This document shows positions 41,504 to 49,053 of a DNA stretch of 64,000 bases, in pieces (the stretch's first letter is position 1; every line of letters begins with the position of its first letter). The stretch is from Syntrophobacteraceae bacterium (GTDB lineage Bacteria; Desulfobacterota; Syntrophobacteria; Syntrophobacterales; Syntrophobacteraceae). The notes under the pieces are model-generated. The model ran no database searches. It saw only the letters and a list, made by a program, of their open reading frames with translations, and was not told the DNA's origin. The stretch covers positions 1 through 64,000 of the forward strand of contig JALOPI010000028.1 of the NCBI GenBank assembly GCA_025453975.1, written 5' to 3'. The position numbers and the translations under genes are program-made.

Positions 41504-43999
41504 TTAGACCTGTCTGCCCTCCCCCAGCAGTGCCTCCGCCAATCGCTCGGCGACACCCTGGTGCTTGCCCAAGAACGTCCTGGCTCTCCACAAGGTCTCG
41601 CCGCGCAGAACCGGATCCGTCAAACAGGCGCGCAAAAACCCGTGAAGCTCCGATTCAGACGCCACGCGCCGATATCCTCCCAAGCCCAGGAGCTCCGATT
41701 CCATCTCCCTGAAATTGAACAGGTGAGGTCCCCAGCATGCCGGCTTTCCCTGCGCCGCGGCCTCCAGAGGGTTGTGGCCCCCCAGGGGGACCCAGCTTCC
41801 GCCTATGAACGCGACGTCGGCCGCCGCATAGAACCGGCCCAGCTCTCCGAGACTGTCCAGAATGAGCACGTCCGCCTCGCGGCTGGTCTCGCCCCGTGAC
41901 CGCAGAGCGCTCTTGAGGCCCCTCCGCCGGCAGAGGTCCGCGACCTCGCCAGCCCGGGCCGGCTGCCTGGGAGCCAGGATGAGGAAAAGGTCCGGGAGAT
42001 CCCGCCGCAGATGTGCATGGACTCTCAGGAGCGCCTCTTCCTCGCCCTGGTGGGTGCTCCCAGCAATCCAGACCGGCCGGCTCCCCGGCAGGCCGATGGA
42101 ATCGCGCAGATTCGACACCTCCCCAGGCGGAAGCCCGGCCGGCGCCGCATCGAACTTGAGGTTTCCCGAAACATGGATGCGGTGAGGCTCGACTCCCAGG
42201 AGCATGTATCGGTCCCGGTCCGCCTCCGATTGGGCGAAAACGGCCTGGAATGCTGTGAGAAGAGGCCCCCAGAGCCCTTTCATCCGCATCATTCCCCGGA
42301 AGGATCTGGGCGATAGGCGACCGTTCACCAGGGCCGATGGGATCCCATGGCGGTGGAGCGCGCACAGCAGGCTGGGCCAGAGATCCGTTTCGACCTGGAT
42401 GAACCACCGGGGCTGGATCCTCCGGGCCAGTCCTTCCGTCAGCCAGGGCAGGTCATGGGGCATGTAAAAAAAAGTCCGGACCCAGGGGGAGAGGGTCTTT
42501 CGAGCCAGTCTCTGCCCCGTTTCCGTGGCCGTGGAAAAGACAATGTCGACCTCGGGCCACCTCTCCTTGAGTGCCCTCACCAGGGGTGCCGACGAGAGGG
42601 TCTCTCCCACCGAAAGGGCGTGGACCCACAAGGGGAAGCTGGCAGGGCGCACCGCGGGAAAATGAAGCCCCAGGCGGGCCGGGCCGCTTTCGGCGTACTT
42701 GCCGTCGGTCCATGACCTGAGCCGATAATAGAGCAGGGCATGAGGCCAGATCAGGCTCCAGCCGAGACCATAGATCCCTCGGATCCAGGCTGGCAGAATC
42801 TCCCTTCCAGGATTGGACCGCCTGCCGCGGGGGGGCCGTGACGCCGTAGCCGCCAACCGCTTCAGAACCAGATCCGCCGTCCGGTCCACCGCTCCCGGCT
42901 TTCCCAATATTTCCCGGACACCGGCCAGATCCCGGCGCTGCCGCTCCAGTCGCCCCGGGCTGTCCAGGAAGTCCAGGGCTTCACGGGCCAGCCCCTCCGG
43001 CGTGGCATCGTCCTGCAGAAGCTCGGGAGCGATCATCCTGCCGGCGATGAGGTTGGGCAGTCCCGCCCGATCCACCCGGATGAGACGCCTTCCCACCCGG
43101 TAGCTCAGAGGGGACACCTTGTAGGTGATGATCATGGGTGTCCCCAGAATGGCGGCTTCCAGGGTCACCGTGCCCGATACCGCGAGGATCAGGTCGCACG
43201 CGCGGATGACGCCGTGGGTGTCACCCTGGACCACGCTCACCGCGGCCGCTGCAGGCCGGGCCAGGCCGCCCGGCAGCTCCGGGCTGACATCGGGTGCCAG
43301 GGGAAGGATGAAGTCCACGTCCGGCCGCCGCGCCGCCATGAGCTCCGCCGCTCCCATGAGGACGGGGAGCATGGCGGCGATCTCTCCCCGCCGGCTTCCA
43401 GGCAGGAGCCCCACCAGGCGCCGGTTCTCACCCCGCCGATAGCGCCGGGCAGCCTCCTCCCGGGATGGCGCCGCCTCCAGGATGTCGAGGAGGGGATGCC
43501 CCACGTAATGAACCTTCATCCCATGAGAGCGATAGAAATCCACCTCGAAAGGCAGAATCACCGCCAGGTCGTCCGCCATCCTTTTGAGTGCCCGGACACG
43601 GCCGCGTCGCCAGGCCCAGACCTGGGGGCTGATGAAGTAGAATACCGGGATCCCCAGCCTCCGGGCCAGTCGCATGAGAAGAAAATTGAAGTCGGGAAAA
43701 TCGATGAGGATGACCAGATCGGGGCGCACTTGGCAGAGGTAGCGCCGGATGGTCCTCCAGCCGTCCGTGATGGCGCGGGCGTGCTTCAGAACCTCGACCA
43801 GCCCCACCACGGCCAGGTCCCGGTTGCTCACCAGCACGTTCGCTCCCGCCCGGGCCAGGGCGGGTCCCCCCAGGCAGGTGAATCGCGTGGACGGCAGCGC
43901 AGCCTTGAGCCGGCGGGTCAGGGCTGATGCGTGGAGGTCCCCCGAGGCCTCGCCGGCGCTCAGGAATATTTCGAGAGCCCTGGGTTGGAGGCCATCCAT
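41504..43999 (-). CDS. lpxB-waaA: LpxB-WaaA fusion (lipid-A-disaccharide synthase + Kdo transferase)
   Basis: 831 residues in one frame. The LpxB half (about 8-385) has LEIFLSAGEASGDLHASALT, VILIDFPDFNFLL, YFISPQVWAWRRGR and LLPGSRRGEIAAMLPVL. The linker (about 386-410, RPPRGRRSNPGRE) leads to the WaaA/KdtA half with its membrane-anchor helix (GIYGLGWSLIWPHALLYYRL), WVHALSVGETLSSAPLVRAL, FFYMPHDLPW, VFAQSEADRDRYMLLG and FIGGSWVPLGGHNPLEAAAQ. The chain would form the lipid A disaccharide and then add Kdo after LpxK acts elsewhere. ATG 43999 lies inside the end of the lpxI-gfo gene (40-bp overlap). Confidence 0.9.
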   Translation of the reverse strand: MDGLQPRALEIFLSAGEASGDLHASALTRRLKAALPSTRFTCLGGPALARAGANVLVSNRDLAVVGLVEVLKHARAITDGWRTIRRYLCQVRPDLVILIDFPDFNFLLMRLARRLGIPVFYFISPQVWAWRRGRVRALKRMADDLAVILPFEVDFYRSHGMKVHYVGHPLLDILEAAPSREEAARRYRRGENRRLVGLLPGSRRGEIAAMLPVLMGAAELMAARRPDVDFILPLAPDVSPELPGGLARPAAAAVSVVQGDTHGVIRACDLILAVSGTVTLEAAILGTPMIITYKVSPLSYRVGRRLIRVDRAGLPNLIAGRMIAPELLQDDATPEGLAREALDFLDSPGRLERQRRDLAGVREILGKPGAVDRTADLVLKRLAATASRPPRGRRSNPGREILPAWIRGIYGLGWSLIWPHALLYYRLRSWTDGKYAESGPARLGLHFPAVRPASFPLWVHALSVGETLSSAPLVRALKERWPEVDIVFSTATETGQRLARKTLSPWVRTFFYMPHDLPWLTEGLARRIQPRWFIQVETDLWPSLLCALHRHGIPSALVNGRLSPRSFRGMMRMKGLWGPLLTAFQAVFAQSEADRDRYMLLGVEPHRIHVSGNLKFDAAPAGLPPGEVSNLRDSIGLPGSRPVWIAGSTHQGEEEALLRVHAHLRRDLPDLFLILAPRQPARAGEVADLCRRRGLKSALRSRGETSREADVLILDSLGELGRFYAAADVAFIGGSWVPLGGHNPLEAAAQGKPACWGPHLFNFREMESELLGLGGYRRVASESELHGFLRACLTDPVLRGETLWRARTFLGKHQGVAERLAEALLGEGRQV

Positions 44000-45909
44000 C
44001 GGCTGTCCAGTTTTTCCTTGATCTGGCTGGAAACGTCCAGCGCCACGGCCAGGGCATCGCGTCCCTGGATCCCATCCACCACGGGCGAGCCACCCCGATG
44101 GATGCAATGGAGAAACGAGGCGATCTCTTCCTCGAGGGCATCCATTTCCTCGATTTCCAGCTCCTCGATGGAAATCTCGGGGTAGCCGGCCTCGTCGGAG
44201 GTCGTCTCCTTGAACACCGCATAGGCCCGCTTGTTGCCGTAGTCCGCGGAAAAATAGCAGTTTTCCTGGAAAATCCTCAGCTTCCGCATGTTCTTGATGG
44301 AGATGCGGCTGGCCGTCAAGTTGGCGGTGGCGCCGTTTTCGAACTCCAGCCGTGCGTTGGCGATGTCGGGAAGCTGGGTCAGGACGGCAACGCCGGCGGC
44401 GCTGATCCTCTTGAGGGGGGACTTGACGACGTGGAGCACGATGTCGATGTCGTGGATCATCAGGTCCAGGATGACGTCCACCTCGAGGCCACGCTCATTG
44501 AACAGGGCCAGGCGGTCGGCGGTCAGAAACATGGGGGATCTCAGCCGGGGATAGATGGCTCGAAAGGCGGAATTGAAGCGCTCCAGGTGCCCGACCTGCA
44601 GTACGAGACCCTTTGCGGCGGCCAGGCGGTTGAGCTCGTCGGCCTCCTGGAGGGTCTGGGTCATGGGCTTCTCCACCAGGACGTGGACACCGGCCTCCAG
44701 GAAGTCCCGGGCGATGGCGTGGTGGTGCACCGTGGGAGTCACGATGCTCACGGCGTCCACCAGGCCGAGGAGCCCCCGGTAGTCCACGATTGCCTTGGCT
44801 TCGACTTCCCTGGCCACTTGCCTGGCCTGGTCCCCGTTGACGTCCACAACCCCCACCAGCTCAGCGTCGGGCAGTCGTGCGTACTTGTGGGCATGAAACC
44901 GCCCGAGGTACCCGACGCCCACCACACCCACGCGCACCGCATCCGGGGCGGCCTGTCGCACGAGAGCCGCCGCCGCGGGAGGACTGCCGCTCCCGGCGCG
45001 ATGGTCCACGGGTCTCAAGGGATCGGGCGAGGCGAGATCGATCAGTTTCTCGGCCTCGGAGAGGTCCCGGGTGTCCTTCATGGCGAGAATCGTGATTCGG
45101 GCAGCATTGGCGGCGTCGATCATCTTCTCGCGGTCAAACATGAGTGTCCTGCCGGCCTCCACCACCAGCACCTTCGCCTCCACCCGCTTCATGGTCTCGA
45201 TGGTGTCATAGCCCACGGCGGGGACATCGAAGCGCAGGTCCTGGTCGGGCTTGCTGACCTTCACGACCACGGCACCCTGGCGGCACAGATTCCCTCCCCT
45301 CAGGATGGTGGCGTCGGTCCCGTCGATCCCTTCGAGGGCCAGCACGGCCTGGTTCTTCAGGACCAGGCACTGTCCCACGTCCAGGTATCCCATGGCCTTG
45401 GCCGTCTGCCAGCCGAAGGCGATGTCCAGCTGCTCCCGGCGGTTGGGCTTCCTGCGGGTGAGGATGCCCTCGGGGGCGAGGAGATCCGGCAGGAACATGG
45501 TGGATGGCTCGATGTGTATTCCCTCGGACTCCAGCTCCTCCGCCAGGGCGCGAAGCAGGAAGTCGTCCTTCTTGTGGCGCAGGCGATTGAGGAATTTCAC
45601 AGCCCGCCAGTCGGGTCGGATGCGGGTGTAGAGCTTGGTCTTGTTGATGGCTCCCGCCATGGCCGCCCGGGATATGCCGGCGTCCTTGAAGGTTCGGATG
45701 AGGGCGTTGAGCTTGCCCAGCTTCAGCATGTGGAATTCGCTGACATACTTGGCCAGGGTCGGGTCTGTCTCTCCCTGGAATCCGACGGCGAGCACCTCGA
45801 CTCCCGACTGCCTGGCCGCATGGGCGAAAAGGAGCGGAAACTGCCCGCCCCCCGCGATCAGTCCCACCCGTGCCGTGGGGTCGTGATGCTTGAATGCCTG
45901 ATCCATCAT
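43960..45909 (-). CDS. lpxI: LpxI-Gfo/Idh/MocA fusion (UDP-diacylglucosamine pyrophosphatase + oxidoreductase)
   Basis: 649 residues. LpxI half (about 14-285): VGLIAGGGQFPLLFAHAA, GAINKTKLYTRIRPDWRA, GIDGTDATILRGG and RFDVPAVGYDTIE. Linker rich in Pro/Ala/Ser (about 290-320). Gfo/Idh/MocA half (about 322-645): Rossmann start VRVGVVGVGYLGRFHAHKYA, VLVEKPMTQT and VGHLERFN. LpxI hydrolyses UDP-diacylglucosamine; the oxidoreductase may make or modify a nucleotide sugar for LPS. ATG overlaps the lpxA stop (ATGA). The two are usually neighbouring separate genes; here no stop intervenes. Confidence 0.88.
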   Translation of the reverse strand: MMDQAFKHHDPTARVGLIAGGGQFPLLFAHAARQSGVEVLAVGFQGETDPTLAKYVSEFHMLKLGKLNALIRTFKDAGISRAAMAGAINKTKLYTRIRPDWRAVKFLNRLRHKKDDFLLRALAEELESEGIHIEPSTMFLPDLLAPEGILTRRKPNRREQLDIAFGWQTAKAMGYLDVGQCLVLKNQAVLALEGIDGTDATILRGGNLCRQGAVVVKVSKPDQDLRFDVPAVGYDTIETMKRVEAKVLVVEAGRTLMFDREKMIDAANAARITILAMKDTRDLSEAEKLIDLASPDPLRPVDHRAGSGSPPAAAALVRQAAPDAVRVGVVGVGYLGRFHAHKYARLPDAELVGVVDVNGDQARQVAREVEAKAIVDYRGLLGLVDAVSIVTPTVHHHAIARDFLEAGVHVLVEKPMTQTLQEADELNRLAAAKGLVLQVGHLERFNSAFRAIYPRLRSPMFLTADRLALFNERGLEVDVILDLMIHDIDIVLHVVKSPLKRISAAGVAVLTQLPDIANARLEFENGATANLTASRISIKNMRKLRIFQENCYFSADYGNKRAYAVFKETTSDEAGYPEISIEELEIEEMDALEEEIASFLHCIHRGGSPVVDGIQGRDALAVALDVSSQIKEKLDSRWMASNPGLSKYS

Positions 45910-46694
45910 GAAGCCTGCCTGGTTACTCCCCGTTTGGAATGATCGATCATGAACTGGGCGAGGATTTTCACTTCCGGACAGGGCTCGACCTCCTGGCTCA
46001 CCTTTTCCAGGGCTTCCTCGAGGTTCAGCGTCGACCGGAAGATGATCTTGTAAGCCCGCTTGAGGGCGAGAATCGTTTCAGACGAGAGGCCATAACGCTT
46101 GAGGCCGACGGTGTTGGGGCCGTACAGCCTGGCGGGTGCGCCGGCGCCGAGCATGTAGGGGGGCATGTCCATCCGCAGTCCGGACATGCCTCCCAGGAAG
46201 GCGTGCACTCCGACCCTGACGAACTGGTGGATGGCCACGAGACCGCCCAGGCTCGCGTGGTCGTCGATCTGGACGTGGCCGCCCAGGGTGGCCCCATTAG
46301 CCATGATCACGTGGTCCCCCAGCAGGCAGTCGTGAGCCACGTGGGTGGCCACCATCAGGTAGCAGTGATGGCCGATGCGAGTTTTGCCCCTGCCTCGGGC
46401 CGTTCCCCGGTGGATCGTGACATGCTCCCGGAAGGTGTTGTCGTCCCCGATGGACACCTCGGTGTCTTCCCCCGCGTAGCTGAAATCCTGGGGAGGCCCC
46501 CCAATGGAAACGAAAGGACCGATCTGGTTGCGAGCGCCGATGGTGGTCCGTCCGTCGATGACGGCGTGGGGACCGATGATGCATCCGGCTCCGATGCACA
46601 CCTCGGGGCCGATGACGGTGCCGGCTCGAATGACGGTGTCATCGGCGATCCGAGCCTCTGGGGCCACGACGGCACTGGGATGGATCTCCGCCAA
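45906..46694 (-). CDS. lpxA: UDP-N-acetylglucosamine O-acyltransferase LpxA
   Basis: 262 residues. Left-handed beta-helix of hexapeptide repeats from IHPSAVVAPEARIADDTVIR; ATHVAHDCLLGDHVIMANGA holds the catalytic His. The C-terminal helical domain follows PYMLGAGAPARLYGPNTVGL. First step of lipid A synthesis. 38 bp after fabZ. Confidence 0.95.
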   Translation of the reverse strand: MAEIHPSAVVAPEARIADDTVIRAGTVIGPEVCIGAGCIIGPHAVIDGRTTIGARNQIGPFVSIGGPPQDFSYAGEDTEVSIGDDNTFREHVTIHRGTARGRGKTRIGHHCYLMVATHVAHDCLLGDHVIMANGATLGGHVQIDDHASLGGLVAIHQFVRVGVHAFLGGMSGLRMDMPPYMLGAGAPARLYGPNTVGLKRYGLSSETILALKRAYKIIFRSTLNLEEALEKVSQEVEPCPEVKILAQFMIDHSKRGVTRQAS

Positions 46695-46732
46695 TGTCTT
46701 CGCTCTCCTGCGTTCAGGGCATCGCGGTCTTA

Positions 46733-47182
46733 TCAGCTGCTGGAATCCGGGCCACCGGGATCCGTGGTGGCCATCAGCTCGCCTTCGGCCACCAGCTGAC
46801 CGTCCACGAAGGCCTCGCCCCTCATCTTGAAAATCGAGCCCCTCTGCTTGATGAGCTTGATCTTGAGGATGAGCTGGTCCCCCGGGCGCACGGGCTTTCG
46901 AAAGCGCGCCTTGTCCACGCCCATGAAGTAAACGTTGTTGCCTGCCGTATCCGGCGCCAGGGCGAAAGCCAGCAAGCCGCCCGCCTGGGCCAGGGCCTCG
47001 ATGATGAGGACCGCCGGCATGATGGGGTGGCCCGGGAAATGCCCCTGGAAGAAGGGCTCGTTGATGGTCACGTTCTTGAGCCCGACGATTTCCTGGGGAC
47101 CGGCCTCCAGGATCCGGTCCAGCAGGATGAAGGGGTATCGGTGGGGCAGCTTTTCGAGGATTTTCTGGATGTCGAGCATCAT
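46733..47182 (-). CDS. fabZ: 3-hydroxyacyl-ACP dehydratase FabZ
   Basis: 149 residues. Hot-dog fold: DIQKILEKLPHRYPFILLDR, FFQGHFPGHPIMPAVLIIEALAQ (catalytic His and Glu), FMGVDKARFRKPVRPGDQLI. Type II fatty acid elongation, clustered with lpxD and lpxA that compete for the same hydroxyacyl-ACP. Its ATG overlaps the lpxD stop. Confidence 0.95.
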   Translation of the reverse strand: MMLDIQKILEKLPHRYPFILLDRILEAGPQEIVGLKNVTINEPFFQGHFPGHPIMPAVLIIEALAQAGGLLAFALAPDTAGNNVYFMGVDKARFRKPVRPGDQLILKIKLIKQRGSIFKMRGEAFVDGQLVAEGELMATTDPGGPDSSS

Positions 47183-48252
47183 CGATCTTCCCTGTTCAAT
47201 CTGGCTTCAAGCTCCTGGACCCTCCTTCGCAGCTCCCTGACCTCGTCCCGATACTGGGGCAGTCTCTGAAAGTGCACCAGGTTCTTGAACCACTGCTTCT
47301 GAGGCATGGCCGGTATGCCGATCATATCCTGGCCCGCCTTGATGGAATGTGCCACGCCTGATTTGGCGCCGATCCTCGTTCCGTCACCGATCTCCACGTG
47401 GTCGGCCAGACCGACCTGGCCCGCCAGAATGACATATCGGCCCAGTCGCGTGCTCCCCGAAATCCCCACCTGGCCCACAAGGATGCAGTGCTCTCCGATG
47501 ACCACGTTGTGGGCGATCTGGACCAGATTGTCGATCTTGGTCCCTTTCTGGATCCAGGTCCGATCGAAAGTGGCGCGGTCGATGCCGCAGTTGGAGCCGA
47601 TCTCCACGTCGTCATCGATCTGAACAATGCCCGTCTGGGGGATCTTGAAATGAGATCCGGCCTCGTCCAGGGTGTATCCGAAGCCGTCACTGCCGATGAC
47701 CGTCCCGCTATGGATGATCACCCGGTCGCCCATCACGCAGCGGTCCAGAACCGTGGCTCCGGGATGAAGCAGGCATTGCGAGCCGATTCGAACATCCGAT
47801 CCGACGTAGGCCGTTCCACAGATGGAAGAGCCCGCGCCGATGCGACTGCCTGGGCCCACGTGAGCCAGGGGGCCGATGCGCACTCCCGGACCGATCTCAG
47901 CCTCCTCCGAAACATGCGCCGTGGGGTGAATCCCTTCGTTGAGCCGGAGTGGCTCCTGAAACAGCCCCGCGATGCGCGCGAAGAGCAGGTATGGGTTGGA
48001 GTGGACGAGGAGTGGGAAGCTCAGGTCCTCCAGGGATGGGGGCGCCACCAGGGCCGAAGCCTCGCTGGCCGAAGCCTCGCCTCGATGCCTGGGCCCCGTG
48101 ACGAAGCTCAGCTGCCCGGTGCGTGCCCCCGCCAGGGACTCGACCCCGGCGATCGGGACCTCGGGATCGCCTTTGATCGTCGCACCGAATCGCCTGGCCA
48201 GCTCTCCCAGAGTAAAAACCGCTTGAGATCGGCTCCCTTTCTTGACACTCAT
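47179..48252 (-). CDS. lpxD: UDP-3-O-acylglucosamine N-acyltransferase LpxD
   Basis: 357 residues from ATG 48252; an upstream frame of 66 codons is rejected. N-terminal uridine-binding domain (FTLGELARRFGATIKGDPEV), then hexapeptide beta-helix (GPGVRIGPLAHVGPGSRIGA), GSDGFGYTLDEAGSHFKIPQ and NLVQIAHNVVIGEHCILVGQ with the active His. Second acyl transfer of lipid A. 257 bp of sequence with no gene separate it from ompH. Confidence 0.94.
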   Translation of the reverse strand: MSVKKGSRSQAVFTLGELARRFGATIKGDPEVPIAGVESLAGARTGQLSFVTGPRHRGEASASEASALVAPPSLEDLSFPLLVHSNPYLLFARIAGLFQEPLRLNEGIHPTAHVSEEAEIGPGVRIGPLAHVGPGSRIGAGSSICGTAYVGSDVRIGSQCLLHPGATVLDRCVMGDRVIIHSGTVIGSDGFGYTLDEAGSHFKIPQTGIVQIDDDVEIGSNCGIDRATFDRTWIQKGTKIDNLVQIAHNVVIGEHCILVGQVGISGSTRLGRYVILAGQVGLADHVEIGDGTRIGAKSGVAHSIKAGQDMIGIPAMPQKQWFKNLVHFQRLPQYRDEVRELRRRVQELEARLNREDR

Positions 48253-48509
48253 GGGTCCTGCTTCCCAGATTCTCCCCTGGAGCCGCTGCAAGCCGGCCGG
48301 GAGATCACAGCTCAAAATCGATGGGCGCTGGATGCAGCCCCCGGGACACTTGCCCCGGATGCACCCGCGCCCGGCACACCCTGCCCCTCCAGTGGACGAA
48401 GAGGCCCGAGGAGCCGTCGGTCGGAGCTTGGGATACCCCGCCGCACCCATGGCTCGGGCCAGGAAGCAGGAGGCGCGCCGAGGTCCGGCCGACAGGCCAC
48501 AAGCTCAGC

Positions 48510-49043
48510 CTATTTCTTGCTCGGAATGGGGGACCTGTCGAGCTCCTGGAGGACCTTCTTCGTCAGGTCGTCCTTCTCCGTGGCCCAGACGATGCCACCC
48601 TTGCCCACTTCGAAGATGTAGTCGTACTTCTCGCTCTTCCCCATCGTCCGCACGATCTCGAGGGTCTTGTCCACGATGGGCGACATGAGATCGTTGGAAA
48701 GCTTGTTCAGCTTGCCCTGGGACTCCATGGCGTACTTCTCGGCTTCCATCTGCAGCTCGGCCATCTTCTTGTTCTTGGCCGATTCGTCCATGGCGGACTT
48801 CTTCTTGTCCAGGTCATCCTTGGCGCTCTTGAGCTGCCTGCCCTTTTCTTCCATCTCCACCTTCAGGCGCTCTTTCTCCCGCTTGAAGTCCTCCTTGGCG
48901 GTCTGCCCGGCCTTGGACTGGTCCAGAATGGTCTGGAGGTCGAAGTACCCGATTTTCGGTGACGCCGCGGCCGCGCTGGCTCCCGCGAGGACAAAGACCA
49001 TGAAAAACGCTAACCAAGCCATCGAACGCTTCACTGTGATCAT
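48510..49043 (-). CDS. skp: Periplasmic OMP chaperone OmpH/Skp
   Basis: About 177 residues. Signal peptide (MAWLAFFMVFVLAGASAAAA), then KIGYFDLQTILDQSKAGQTA, a long Lys/Glu coiled coil (about 55-130) and the C-terminal small barrel piece (YDYIFEVGKGGIVWATEKDDLT). Holds unfolded outer-membrane proteins between Sec and BAM. ATG 49043 sits immediately after AAAAGG; GTG 49034 has that site at better spacing and may be the real start. Ten bases after bamA. Confidence 0.88.
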   Translation of the reverse strand: MITVKRSMAWLAFFMVFVLAGASAAAASPKIGYFDLQTILDQSKAGQTAKEDFKREKERLKVEMEEKGRQLKSAKDDLDKKKSAMDESAKNKKMAELQMEAEKYAMESQGKLNKLSNDLMSPIVDKTLEIVRTMGKSEKYDYIFEVGKGGIVWATEKDDLTKKVLQELDRSPIPSKK

Positions 49044-49053
49044 CCTTTTCTCT

